Positions 17,370-26,245 of a DNA stretch of 64,000 nt are shown in pieces. Location: assembly GCF_900111275.1 (NCBI RefSeq), contig NZ_FOGR01000002.1:310001-374000 (forward strand). The letters are read 5' to 3'. This DNA is from Rhizobium sp. NFR03 (GTDB taxonomy: Bacteria; Pseudomonadota; Alphaproteobacteria; Rhizobiales; Rhizobiaceae). Numbering within the stretch: the stretch's first letter is position 1; every line of letters begins with the position of its first letter. The translations under genes were made by a program, and so were the position numbers. The notes beneath the pieces were generated by a model, which saw only the letters and a list, made by a program, of their open reading frames with translations, was not told the origin of the DNA and did not search any database.

Positions 17370-17756
17370 TCACAGCCCGTCGCGCTTGAGGAGGGCGCGA
17401 ACCTCGTCGAAGCGGCGCTTGTTCGCCTCGTTGCGCTCGTTCGGGCCGTAGCATGTGCTGGATACGCAGAAGCGCTGCAAATTGAAGGGCGCGGCCGTGT
17501 TCTGGAATTCACACTCGATGGAATCCACCATGTCCTTCTTCTCCACGCCTTCGCGGGTCGAGAAGGTGAGGCGGGCGCCCGGTGGCTTCAGTTCCGGAAA
17601 GGACTGGATGACGCCGGTCTGGAACGTCTCGGCAAGAAGCAGGTGCTTTGCGACCTGTACGCAGACGTCCTCGATCTTGGGCGTTTGCGCGGCGGCTGGC
17701 GACAGGCCGGCAAAAGCCGATGCAGCGGCAATGGCTAGAACAATCCGTTTTCTCAT
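17370..17756 (-). CDS. Exported hypothetical protein
   Basis: A 128-residue protein starting MRKRIVLAIAAASAFAG with a Sec signal peptide ending at SPAAA-QTP. I chose the start at 17756 because the signal peptide begins there; the frame extends upstream without meaning. The mature part is about 105 residues with four cysteines (DVCVQV, IECEF, RFCVSSTCYG), possibly forming two disulfides. No family recognised. It is a single gene, facing a terminator shared with the TetR gene. Confidence 0.75.
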   Translation of the reverse strand: MRKRIVLAIAAASAFAGLSPAAAQTPKIEDVCVQVAKHLLLAETFQTGVIQSFPELKPPGARLTFSTREGVEKKDMVDSIECEFQNTAAPFNLQRFCVSSTCYGPNERNEANKRRFDEVRALLKRDGL

Positions 17757-17982
17757 GACACACTCCGGAAAGCCGCATGTTGCGGCAGTGACTTGGCGGA
17801 TTCTGCGCGTTGGCACAAAGAGCCTGCGCCGAGACGATCCGTGAGCGCTAGATAGGGCGGTTTTGACCGTCATCCAGCCGTCTTGGCAACCTTACCGTGC
17901 CGAGCGGACATCCTGTCTCCGAGGACACCCGTCGCTCATTCCTTCAGGAGCGCCGGAATACGGAAAATTTCCATCCTGATCT

Positions 17983-18010
17983 GGAACCAAATCGATCCTC
18001 CCTGATTTGG
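17983..18010 (+). promoter_or_regulatory. Candidate EcfG-type promoter and dyad upstream of the DUF2934 gene
   Basis: GGAAC (17983-17987) is followed after 18 bases by TT (18006-18007), a loose match to the alphaproteobacterial general-stress sigma (EcfG/RpoE2) pattern. A perfect 7-bp inverted repeat CCAAATC/GATTTGG (17987-17993, 18004-18010) overlaps it. The -10 half (GATT rather than CGTT) is weak. The remainder of 17757-18046 shows nothing else. Confidence 0.35.
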
Positions 18011-18046
18011 GAGTGGCGGTAGTCCGATTATCAAAGGGAGAAGGCC

Positions 18047-18319
18047 ATGACCGAGAAAGACGAAGACCTGATCAAGAAGCGGGCCTATGCCTTGTGGGAG
18101 TCCGAAGGTCGACCGGAAGGTCGGCATGACGAGCATTGGAGCAAAGCTTATCAGGAGCTTGCCACTGCTGAAAACACCTCCGTGCTGGGTGAACCCGAAG
18201 AGAATGCCGCGCCTGTTGACGAGCCAGCAAAAGCCGACAAGACGAAGCCTCCCCTGTCGGTTCTGGAAGGTGGCGCCGCCGGAAATCCCGGCGCCAAGCG
18301 CAAGCGAAAGACGGTCTGA
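18047..18319 (+). CDS. DUF2934 domain protein
   Basis: A 90-residue acidic/basic mixed protein. The N-terminal DUF2934 signature is IKKRAYALWESEGRPEGRH followed by DEHWSKAYQEL; the C-terminal half is proline- and lysine-rich and ends KRKRKTV, likely disordered. The ATG is preceded by AAAGGGAGAAGG. DUF2934 proteins are common in rhizobia and often stress-induced, but their function is unknown. It stands alone 240 bases upstream of glgA. Confidence 0.9.
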   Translation: MTEKDEDLIKKRAYALWESEGRPEGRHDEHWSKAYQELATAENTSVLGEPEENAAPVDEPAKADKTKPPLSVLEGGAAGNPGAKRKRKTV

Positions 18320-18559
18320 GACCGCACAGGCACCGGCTACGCCCGGTGCCTGATCCTCCCGGCGCGGTAGCTTCTGTCCGAGGTCCCGGCACCCGGTGCG
18401 CCGTCATCGCACTGCACAAGTTTCTCACCTGCTCCGCAATATTTGTGCGGACACGGGGTTCGCTTTCCTCCATCATTGGAGCAAGAGGTGTTTCGCTTTT
18501 CCCCCGACCTCCATTTCAGCCGGCAATCCCACCGGATTGCAAAGAGGAACGTGACCTGC

Positions 18560-20017
18560 GTGAACGTACTGTCTGTGACGTCGGAAATCTTCCCCCTGAT
18601 CAAGACCGGCGGCCTTGCCGACGTGACCGGGGCACTGCCGAAGGTCCTTTCTGCACGCGGGTACCGCACCCGCAGCCTGATCCCCGGCTATACCTCCGTA
18701 CTCGCCGAAGTGAGCGATGCGCGACCCGTGCATTTCTTCCCCGATCTCTTTGGCAACCCGGCCTGGTTGCTCGAAGCGGAGTGTCAGGGTCTCGATCTTC
18801 TCGTCCTGAACGCGCCGGCGCTCTATGATCGCCCGGGCGGCCCCTATGTCGGCGAAGACGGTATCGACCATCCCGACAACTGGAAGCGGTTCGCCGTTCT
18901 CTCCTATGTCGCTTCGGCAGTCGCAGGCGGACTCCTGCCTGAGTGGACGCCCGATCTCGTGCATACCCACGACTGGCAGACGGCGCTGACCTCCGTCTAC
19001 ATGCGCTATTCCAGCAATGCGCGGACGATCCCTTCGGTTCTGACCATCCATAACCTCGCATTCCAGGGCCAGTATTCGGCCGCGCATCTAAAAGATATCG
19101 GTCTTCCGCCCGAGGCGATGTCGATCGATTGTCTCGAATATTATGGGGACATGAGCTACCTCAAGGGCGGCATCCGCACCGCGAGCGCAATCACGACCGT
19201 CAGCCCGACCTATGCCCGCGAGATCGTCTCGCCTGAACTTGGAATGGGTATGGAGGGTGCGCTTCTGTCGCGTCTCGATACGTTCACCGGTATCGTCAAT
19301 GGCATCGACAGCGAGATCTGGGATCCTGCAACCGACCCCTATCTGCCGGCGAAATACGATGTCCGTCACATTCGCAACCGCAGCATCAACAGGGCCCGCC
19401 TGCTCGAAACCTTCCGGCTCGAGGCGGCACCGGGACCGGTTTTTGCCGCCGTTACCCGTCTCACCTGGCAGAAAGGCGGCGACATGCTGGCCGAAGTCGC
19501 CGAGGAGATCGCGGCGCTGGGCGGCAAGCTGATCGTGCTCGGAAAGGGCTCCAAGGACATCGAGACCCAGCTGCTCCTCGCTGCCGGGCGACATCCCGGC
19601 AAGATCGGCGTGCGCATCGGTTACGACGAGGAGACGGCGCATCTGGTGCATGGCGGCACGGATATCATCGTCCAGCCCTCCCGCTTCGAGCCGTGCGGAC
19701 TGACGCAGCTTTACGCCCTTCGCTACGGTGCCGTGCCTGTGGTGTCGCGCACGGGCGGATTGTCGGAAACGATCATTGACGCCAACGACGCCGCCATGTC
19801 GGCGCGCGTCGCCACCGGCTTCCAGTTCCACCCTGCGACGAGCGACAATCTCCGTCTCGCCATCCACAGGGCGTTCCACGCCTATCGCGACCCAAAGAAG
19901 TGGGCTCGCTTGCAGAACCAGGGCATGAAGGCAAACTTCTCCTGGGAACGAAGCGCCGAGCAATATGCGGAACTGTATGGCCGGGTCATTGCGAAGGCGC
20001 AGAAGGCGACAGCCTGA
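18560..20017 (+). CDS. glgA: Glycogen synthase (ADP-glucose)
   Basis: A 485-residue GT5 enzyme adding glucose from ADP-glucose to glycogen. The GTG at 18560 gives the usual N-terminus VNVLSVTSEIFPLIKTGGLA with KTGGL at residues 15-19; an earlier in-frame GTG at 18551 lies closer to AGAGG and is an alternative. The C-terminal nucleotide-sugar site includes SRLTWQKG-type TRLTWQKGGDM and PSRFEPCGLTQLYALRYG. It is not next to glgB/glgC here, but glgX is convergent downstream. Confidence 0.95.
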   Translation: MNVLSVTSEIFPLIKTGGLADVTGALPKVLSARGYRTRSLIPGYTSVLAEVSDARPVHFFPDLFGNPAWLLEAECQGLDLLVLNAPALYDRPGGPYVGEDGIDHPDNWKRFAVLSYVASAVAGGLLPEWTPDLVHTHDWQTALTSVYMRYSSNARTIPSVLTIHNLAFQGQYSAAHLKDIGLPPEAMSIDCLEYYGDMSYLKGGIRTASAITTVSPTYAREIVSPELGMGMEGALLSRLDTFTGIVNGIDSEIWDPATDPYLPAKYDVRHIRNRSINRARLLETFRLEAAPGPVFAAVTRLTWQKGGDMLAEVAEEIAALGGKLIVLGKGSKDIETQLLLAAGRHPGKIGVRIGYDEETAHLVHGGTDIIVQPSRFEPCGLTQLYALRYGAVPVVSRTGGLSETIIDANDAAMSARVATGFQFHPATSDNLRLAIHRAFHAYRDPKKWARLQNQGMKANFSWERSAEQYAELYGRVIAKAQKATA

Positions 20018-20047
20018 TCCTGTTTCAATAGGTTCTCGCATGAACGA

Positions 20048-20084
20048 AAACACCCGGCCTGACATTCCGTCAGGCCGGGTGTTT
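20048..20084. terminator. Bidirectional terminator between glgA and glgX
   Basis: A perfect 16-bp stem (20048-20063 with 20069-20084) and a 5-base ATTCC loop, with AAA/TTT ends, between the convergent glgA and glgX genes. Confidence 0.85.
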
Positions 20085-20142
20085 CTATTTCAATTGACAG
20101 AACAATAGACCGGCCCGCGAGATGCGAGCCGGTCCGAAAGCT

Positions 20143-22233
20143 TCACGCCGGACGAAAGACCGCCAGGCTCCGCGCCTGCATGTCGAACGCCTCTGCCGTA
20201 TCCACAGGCTTTGCTTCGACCTCTGGATCATCCGTTGTCAGTTCCAGCACCCAGCCGCCGCTTGGCGATTCGGGGAGAGCAAAGGGAACGACGCCATCGT
20301 GCGGATTGAAGATCATCAGGATATGCGACCAGATGCCTTCCTTGCCGACAAGGTCTTCGCGGGAGATGAGGGCGCCGATGGTGGTGCCGCCGCCGTCCTG
20401 CCACTGTTCCTCCGTCTGTTCGCCGCCGCCAGCGTTCAGCCAGGTGATGACCATGCCATCACGCCAGTTTTCACGGTGCAGCAGCGGCTGGGCGGCGCGC
20501 AGCGTCGTCAGACGGCGAACGAAATCGCGCAGGACATCGGCGCTTGGCGGCAGATCCTCCCAGTGGATCCAGCTGATATCGCTGTCCTGGCAGTAGCCAT
20601 TGTTGTTACCCATCTGGCTACGGCCGAACTCGTCGCCGCCGAGAATCATCGGCGTTCCGTGCGACAGCAGAAGCGTGGCGAGGAAGTTGCGCTTCTGACG
20701 TTCGCGGGTCGCGTTGATGGTTTCATCGTCCGTCGGACCCTCTGCGCCGTAGTTGAAACTACGGTTGTCGCCATGACCGTCCTTGTTGTCCTCGCCATTC
20801 GCCTCATTGTGCTTCTCGTTGTAGGAAACGAGATCGTTGATTGTGAAACCATCATGCGCAGCAACGAAGTTGACGCTGGCCCAGGGGCGGCGGCCACGCA
20901 GGTCGTAGATATCGCCCGAGCCGAACAAGCGCGCTGCGAAGTCCGGCGCCGTGCCGTCCGTGTCCATCCAGTAGTCGCGGACCGTGTCGCGATACTTGTC
21001 GTTCCATTCGGCCCAGCCAGGCGGGAAACCGCCCACCTGATAACCGCCCGGGCCGATATCCCAGGGTTCGCCCACGAGCTTGACCTTGGAGAGGACCGGG
21101 TCCTGCGAGACCGCGTCGAAGAAGCCGCCCCGCTCGTCGAAGCCTTCCGGCTCGCGACCGAGAATGGTGCCGAGGTCGAAGCGGAAGCCGTCGACATGCA
21201 TCTCCTCGACCCAGTAGCGCAGCGAATCCGTCACCATCTGCAGCACGCGGGGGTGCGAGGTGTTGACCGTATTCCCGGTGCCGGTATCGTTGATGTAGTA
21301 GCGGTGATTGTCCGGCAGGGTGCGATAGTAGGAAAAGTTGTCGATGCCCTTGAAAGAGAGCGTCGGCCCAAGTTCATTCCCTTCGGCCGTGTGGTTGTAC
21401 ACCACGTCGAGAATGACCTCGAGCCCGCCATCATGCAAAGCGCGAACCATATCGCGGAAGCCGTCGAGGGCTCGGGGGCCGTAATAGCGCGTGGCGGGCG
21501 CGAAGAAGCCGAGCGTGTTGTAGCCCCAATAATTATGCAGCCCCTTGTCGACCAGCATGCTGTCGTCCGGGAAGAAGTGGGTCGGCAGCAACTCCACCGA
21601 AGTGATACCGAGGCTCTTCAGATAATCGACGGCGGCCTTATGGCCCATGCCGTCGAACGTGCCGCGCATGTTTTCCGGAATGGCCGGATGCAGCTTCGTG
21701 AAGCCCTTGACGTGCGTCTCGTAGAAGATGGTTTTTGACCAGGGAATCGTCGGGCCGCGGTCGCCCTTCCAATCGTAGGTCTTCGGGTCGATGATGCGGC
21801 CCTTCGGCGTGACCGGCGCGCTGTCGAGTGTGTTGAACGTCAGATCCTTGTCGGTCTCGGCATCCATGTCGTAGGCAAAGTGCGCCTTCGACCATTCCAC
21901 ATCGCCAACCAGTTCGCGGGCATAGGGGTCCACCAGAAGTTTGTTCGGGTTGAAGCGATGGCCATGCTCCGGATCGTACGGGCCATGGACGCGATAGCCG
22001 TAGAGTGCACCGGGTTTCAGGCCGGGTATGTAGCCGTGCCAGATCTCGTTCGTATATTCCGGAAGCTCGATGCGGGCAACTTCGACCGCTCCACTGTCAT
22101 CGAACAGGCAAAGCTCCACCCGTTCGGCATGTGCCGAGAAAATCGCGAAATTGACGCCGTCCTTGTCGGGTGTCGCACCGAGCGTATGCCACGATCCCTG
22201 TTCGATCGCGTACTGATTGACTTTGGCGTCCAT
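20143..22233 (-). CDS. glgX: Glycogen debranching enzyme (isoamylase type)
   Basis: A 696-residue GH13_11 enzyme that removes alpha-1,6 branches from phosphorylase-limit glycogen. The start at 22233 (MDAKVNQYAIEQGSW) has GGGGA eight bases upstream; a start at 22281 would add 16 residues. An N-terminal CBM48 domain (VNFAIFSAHAERVELCLFD) is followed by the barrel with DVVYNHTAEGN, the nucleophile Asp in GFRFDLG, the acid in KLVGEPWD and FVAAHDGFT. Length agrees with bacterial GlgX. It is divergent from treZ and convergent with glgA. Confidence 0.95.
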   Translation of the reverse strand: MDAKVNQYAIEQGSWHTLGATPDKDGVNFAIFSAHAERVELCLFDDSGAVEVARIELPEYTNEIWHGYIPGLKPGALYGYRVHGPYDPEHGHRFNPNKLLVDPYARELVGDVEWSKAHFAYDMDAETDKDLTFNTLDSAPVTPKGRIIDPKTYDWKGDRGPTIPWSKTIFYETHVKGFTKLHPAIPENMRGTFDGMGHKAAVDYLKSLGITSVELLPTHFFPDDSMLVDKGLHNYWGYNTLGFFAPATRYYGPRALDGFRDMVRALHDGGLEVILDVVYNHTAEGNELGPTLSFKGIDNFSYYRTLPDNHRYYINDTGTGNTVNTSHPRVLQMVTDSLRYWVEEMHVDGFRFDLGTILGREPEGFDERGGFFDAVSQDPVLSKVKLVGEPWDIGPGGYQVGGFPPGWAEWNDKYRDTVRDYWMDTDGTAPDFAARLFGSGDIYDLRGRRPWASVNFVAAHDGFTINDLVSYNEKHNEANGEDNKDGHGDNRSFNYGAEGPTDDETINATRERQKRNFLATLLLSHGTPMILGGDEFGRSQMGNNNGYCQDSDISWIHWEDLPPSADVLRDFVRRLTTLRAAQPLLHRENWRDGMVITWLNAGGGEQTEEQWQDGGGTTIGALISREDLVGKEGIWSHILMIFNPHDGVVPFALPESPSGGWVLELTTDDPEVEAKPVDTAEAFDMQARSLAVFRPA

Positions 22234-22619
22234 GAAATCGTCCCCTGTGTTGATCAGACCAGAAATTGTGCGTCGCATCATTTTGTTCCCTACCGGACCG
22301 GAATTCTTCCGTCTTCAGCATGTCCAAACACGTCCGGGTCTACCAATCCGAGACGCATTACGAGCTTGATTGCGATGGTCAGCACATCTGCCCTGCTAAC
22401 TGGCGGAGAATGAACAAGTTCAATCGGCAATAAACATTGCGTGTCCGCCCCGTCATGCACTGGATTTCAGCAGCTTGCGCCGCATCTTCTTCGCAATGCA
22501 GCAGACGGTCATCGCGATCGGAACCTTTGCCCGGATCCGGTTGTTGAAGGGCGGATCGCAGAACCCGCCGGACACGTGGATGCGCCGGAACCGATACCCA
22601 GAACCGAGACGAGGACAGG
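22234..22619. other. Divergent glgX/treZ intergenic region (386 bp)
   Basis: No convincing gene. The interval is less G+C rich around 22380-22440. It holds two GGAAC elements facing outward: on the minus strand at 22289-22285 with AATT reached after 17 bases (toward glgX), and on the plus strand at 22519-22523 with TT at 22543-22544 (toward treZ). Both fit GGAAC-N19-TT, a loose EcfG/RpoE2 stress-promoter pattern, but the CG preceding TT is missing in each. Confidence 0.5.
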
Positions 22620-24422
22620 ATGGACTCCCTGATGACCACCGAGAGCGCACGATCTTCCGCAAGCAGGCAGACGACAGCCTGGGGACCCGAGCTTTTGTCC
22701 GCGGGCGGCGCGCGGTTTCGCCTCTGGGCGCCCGGCGAAGATACGCTGACCTTGCGACTGGATGGCAATGATCATGCCATGCAGAAGGCGGGCGGGGGAT
22801 GGTTCGAGGCGGTTGTTTCCGATGCGAAACCGGGTGCCATCTACGCCTTCGTCCTGCCGGATGGAAAGGTGGTGCCGGACCCGGCGGCGCGTGCGCTTGC
22901 GGAAGATGTTCACGGCCCGGCCGTACTGGTCGATCCCGACGCCTATCAGTGGAAGCATGCCGGATGGACGGGTATGCCCTGGGCGGAAACGATCCTTTAC
23001 GAATTCCATGTCGGCACGTTCACGCCGGAAGGCACCTTCCGCGCGGCCATCGACAAGCTCGCCGATATCGCGGAAACCGGTATCACGGCGGTCGAGATCA
23101 TGCCCGTTTCGCATTTCGGCGGCACGCGGGGTTGGGGCTACGACGGCGTCTACCCCTACGCGCCGCATAACGCCTATGGCTCGCCCGACGATCTCAAGGC
23201 CTTCATCGATGCGGCACATGGACATGGGCTGATGGTCTACATGGATGTCGTCTACAATCACTTCGGGCCCGATGGGAACTATCTGAGCGCCTATGCACCG
23301 GATTTCTTCCGCGAGGGTAAGAAGACGCCCTGGGGCGCGGCCATCGCCTACGACAAGCAGCCGGTGCGCGATTTCTTCGTCGAGAACGCGCTCTACTGGC
23401 TGCGCGAGTTCCGGCTTGACGGCTTGCGCTTCGACGCGATCGACATGATCTTCGATGACGCGGAAACGCACGTCCTGATCGAGATCGCAAGGCGCGCTCG
23501 CTCGGAGTTCGAAGGCCGCCATATCCACCTCGTCACGGAAGATCCGGCAAACCACATCGAACTGCGCCGCAGCGACGACAATGAAGCGCTGCTTTATGAC
23601 GCCGACTGGAACGACGATTATCACCACGCGGCCCATGTGGTCGCCACCGGCGAAGGGAACGGCTACTACGGCAAGTTCATCGACAAGCCGGTCGAGAATC
23701 TTGCCCGTGCGCTCACCGAAGGCTACATCTATCCGGGTCAGGAACCGGTTGAGATGAGCGAGCCGATGCCGATGGAAGCCTTTGTCGGCTTTCTGCAGAA
23801 CCACGACCAGATCGGCAACCGGGCATTCGGGGATCGGCTGATCACGCTGACGACGAAGGAAATGCTCAAGGCGTTGACCGTCGTCACCATGCTCGCGCCG
23901 CATATCCCCATGCTGTTCATGGGCGAGGAATATGGCGAGACGCGCCCCTTCCTGTTCTTCACGGATTATGACGGCGAGCTTGGCAAGGCTGTTCGCGAAG
24001 GACGCCGTACCGACATGGATAATTTCGGCGGCCTGCCGGAAGGCAAATCGGTCGAGGATGTGGCCGACCCCAACGCGATCGAGACGATGGAGAACACGCG
24101 CCTCGACTGGGCCAAGGCCGAGACGGAGGAAGGACAGGCCTGGCGGGCGCTCTATCGCGAGCTGATCGCCATCCGCAAACGTGCCATCATCCCTCTGCTG
24201 GTTGCCGCGCCGAATACGCTTTCGGCCGGCACGGTTCTGACAGCAGAAGGCCGGCTGCTTGCCATCGATTGGCAACTGGGTGACCGACGCCTGCAACTGC
24301 GCGCCAATTTCGGTGAGGCACCTGCGGATCTGCCGCCCGCGACGGGTGAGACGCTCTACGGCACGCACAGCACACAGGGCATGGCGCCTTTCTCCGTCCT
24401 GTTCGCTCTCGACCGCGCGTAA
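22620..24422 (+). CDS. treZ: Malto-oligosyltrehalose trehalohydrolase
   Basis: A 600-residue GH13 enzyme releasing trehalose from maltooligosyl-trehalose. N-terminal CBM48-like domain (GARFRLWAPGEDTLTLRLDG), then barrel motifs: YEFHVGTFTPEGTF, MPVSHFGGTRGWGYDGVYPY, DVVYNHFGPDGNYL, catalytic Asp in GLRFDAIDMI, Glu in HLVTED and QNHDQIGNRAFG. The TreZ-specific GYIYPGQ is present. GAGGACAGG precedes the ATG. The partner TreY that makes the substrate is not in this window; glgX next door could supply linear maltodextrins. Confidence 0.95.
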   Translation: MDSLMTTESARSSASRQTTAWGPELLSAGGARFRLWAPGEDTLTLRLDGNDHAMQKAGGGWFEAVVSDAKPGAIYAFVLPDGKVVPDPAARALAEDVHGPAVLVDPDAYQWKHAGWTGMPWAETILYEFHVGTFTPEGTFRAAIDKLADIAETGITAVEIMPVSHFGGTRGWGYDGVYPYAPHNAYGSPDDLKAFIDAAHGHGLMVYMDVVYNHFGPDGNYLSAYAPDFFREGKKTPWGAAIAYDKQPVRDFFVENALYWLREFRLDGLRFDAIDMIFDDAETHVLIEIARRARSEFEGRHIHLVTEDPANHIELRRSDDNEALLYDADWNDDYHHAAHVVATGEGNGYYGKFIDKPVENLARALTEGYIYPGQEPVEMSEPMPMEAFVGFLQNHDQIGNRAFGDRLITLTTKEMLKALTVVTMLAPHIPMLFMGEEYGETRPFLFFTDYDGELGKAVREGRRTDMDNFGGLPEGKSVEDVADPNAIETMENTRLDWAKAETEEGQAWRALYRELIAIRKRAIIPLLVAAPNTLSAGTVLTAEGRLLAIDWQLGDRRLQLRANFGEAPADLPPATGETLYGTHSTQGMAPFSVLFALDRA

Positions 24423-24436
24423 GGAATGGAGGGCAA

Positions 24437-24463
24437 TCGACGGCGGAGAGGCTCTGCCGTCGA
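24437..24463 (+). terminator. Possible terminator hairpin after treZ
   Basis: TCGACGGC (24437-24444) pairs perfectly with GCCGTCGA (24456-24463), 14 bases after the treZ stop. No T-run follows, so termination is uncertain. Confidence 0.3.
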
Positions 24464-24488
24464 AGTCGTGGAAGTGAACGACGAAACG

Positions 24489-24516
24489 GGATTGTTCTGC
24501 AAATTGAGAACAATCC
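24489..24516. promoter_or_regulatory. 10-bp perfect palindrome upstream of the quinol dioxygenase operon
   Basis: GGATTGTTCT (24489-24498) and AGAACAATCC (24507-24516) are perfect inverted repeats around an 8-base centre. It lies 110 bases before the dioxygenase start. The symmetry suits a dimeric regulator (MarR or LysR type control is usual for quinone-response genes), but a hairpin role is also possible. Confidence 0.4.
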
Positions 24517-24626
24517 GTCCTGCATCGATCCTCTATCGCAACCCGCCCTTCTGCACCATCTTGACCTCATCAGACGCCCGACAGCCCACATAGCGGCAAA
24601 CCATTCGGGCAGGAAAGGATGAGATC

Positions 24627-25556
24627 ATGATCGACCAAATCAGGGGCCTCCATCACGTTACGTCGATGGCAGCGAGCGCGCGCGTGAACAACGCGTTCTT
24701 CACGGATGTTCTCGGCCTCCGCCGCATCAAGAAGACGGTGAACTTCGATGCGCCCGACGTCTACCACCTCTATTATGGCGACGAGATCGGAACGCCCGGC
24801 ACCGTCATGACCTATTTTCCGTTCCCCCACATCGCACGTGGCCGTCCCGGAACCGGTGAAGTGGGAACTACGGTCTTTGCTGTGCCGCAGGGCTCCCTTC
24901 CTTATTGGGCCGATCGCCTGACCAAAAAGGGTGTGACCGGCGTGACGCCGAGCGAGAGCTTCGGCGAAAAGCGGCTTTCCTTTACCGGGCCGGATGGCGA
25001 TGGCTTCGCGCTGGTCGAGACGGCCGACAATCCGCGCACGCCATGGACGGAAGGTGGCATCAGCGAGGATTATGCCATCCGCGGCTTCCACTCCGTCGCC
25101 CTGCGGCTGCGGGATGCCGGCGCCACGTCGGAACTGCTCGGCTTCATGGGCTACGACACGCTGGAAACGCGCGATGGCGTCACACGTCTTCTCGTACCCG
25201 GCGCGCAGGCAGCAGGCGTCCTCGACATCGAGACCCTGTCGGATGCACCCGGTAGCCGTCAAGGAGCAGGGTCCGTTCACCATGTCGCCTTCGCCGTCGA
25301 CAACCGGGCGGCGCAGCTGGAGGTCCGCAAGGCTCTGATGGACACGGGCTATCAGGTAACCCCGGTCATCGACCGTGACTACTTCTGGGCGATCTACTTC
25401 CGCACGCCGGGCGGCGTCCTGTTCGAAATCGCCACCAACGAGCCGGGCTTCGAACGAGACGAGGAGAGGGCGCATCTGGGCGAAGCGCTGAAACTGCCGC
25501 AGCAGCACAAGCACCTGCGGCCCATCCTGGAGCAGAAGCTGGAAAAGCTCGACTGA
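24627..25556 (+). CDS. Ring-cleaving dioxygenase of the VOC superfamily (MhqO-like)
   Basis: A 309-residue protein with two tandem VOC modules. Likely metal ligands are the His in GLHHVTSMA (first module), the His in VHHVAFAVD and the Glu in LFEIATNEPGF (second module). The overall text (FYSDVLGLR-like FFTDVLGLRRIKKTVNFD, TYFPFPHIARGRPGTG) matches hydroquinone-type extradiol dioxygenases such as MhqO/PcpA. It would open a substituted hydroquinone ring in the cytoplasm. The next gene is an MhqD-like hydrolase, the classic partner in quinone detoxification. Confidence 0.88.
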   Translation: MIDQIRGLHHVTSMAASARVNNAFFTDVLGLRRIKKTVNFDAPDVYHLYYGDEIGTPGTVMTYFPFPHIARGRPGTGEVGTTVFAVPQGSLPYWADRLTKKGVTGVTPSESFGEKRLSFTGPDGDGFALVETADNPRTPWTEGGISEDYAIRGFHSVALRLRDAGATSELLGFMGYDTLETRDGVTRLLVPGAQAAGVLDIETLSDAPGSRQGAGSVHHVAFAVDNRAAQLEVRKALMDTGYQVTPVIDRDYFWAIYFRTPGGVLFEIATNEPGFERDEERAHLGEALKLPQQHKHLRPILEQKLEKLD

Positions 25557-25638
25557 GCGCTCCGATCCAGCAATCAAGAACCACACGGAACCGGGGCCGC
25601 CGCAGGAAATGCGGTGGCTGCACCGGAGGAGTTTTGTC

Positions 25639-26241
25639 ATGACCGATACGGATTACAAGCACCTGATCAAACACGGCGAGACAGGCGGGCCGCTGCTCGT
25701 GACGCTGCACGGCACGGGCGGAGACGAGAACCAGTTCTTCACCTTCGCGAGCCAGCTGCGTCCCGACGCAACCATACTATCGCCACGCGGCGATGTCTCG
25801 GAACACGGCGCGGCCCGCTTCTTCCGGCGCACCGGCGAGGGCGTTTACGACATGGCGGATCTCGCACGTGGGACGCAGAAGCTGGGCGACTTCGTGCGAA
25901 AGACGGCCGAGACGGTGGGCGCGTCGGAGATCTTCGGTCTCGGCTTCTCCAACGGCGCGAACATTCTGGCAAATGTGCTGGTGGAGTTTCCCGATCTTTT
26001 CGACCGGGTGGCGCTCCTGCATCCGCTGATCCCGTTTCAGCCGAAGCCTGCGCCGGGTCTCTCCGGCCGTCGGATTCTGGTCACGGCCGGTGAGCGCGAT
26101 CCCATCTGCCCGACGCCGCTGACCATCGCGCTCGCCGACTACTTCACGGCGCAGGGCGCAACGACCCAACTCGCATGGCACAATGGCGGCCATGATATCC
26201 GCGAGAATGAAATAGAGGCGATGCGCACGCTGTTTGCGTGA
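25639..26241 (+). CDS. Alpha/beta hydrolase (MhqD/carboxylesterase-like)
   Basis: A 200-residue serine hydrolase. The start at ATG 25639 follows CCGGAGGAG; an ATG-like start at 25609 lies before that site and is rejected. The triad is visible: nucleophile Ser in GLGFSNGAN, Asp in AGERDPICP, and His in NGGHDI; the oxyanion region is LHGTGGDENQF. Located 82 bases after the MhqO-like dioxygenase, so the pair is probably co-transcribed and used in quinone/hydroquinone detoxification. Its direct substrate is unknown. Confidence 0.88.
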   Translation: MTDTDYKHLIKHGETGGPLLVTLHGTGGDENQFFTFASQLRPDATILSPRGDVSEHGAARFFRRTGEGVYDMADLARGTQKLGDFVRKTAETVGASEIFGLGFSNGANILANVLVEFPDLFDRVALLHPLIPFQPKPAPGLSGRRILVTAGERDPICPTPLTIALADYFTAQGATTQLAWHNGGHDIRENEIEAMRTLFA

Positions 26242-26245
26242 TCGC

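Noticed and set aside
22509-24368. 619-codon minus-strand open frame
   Set aside because: Antisense to treZ; no recognisable domain.
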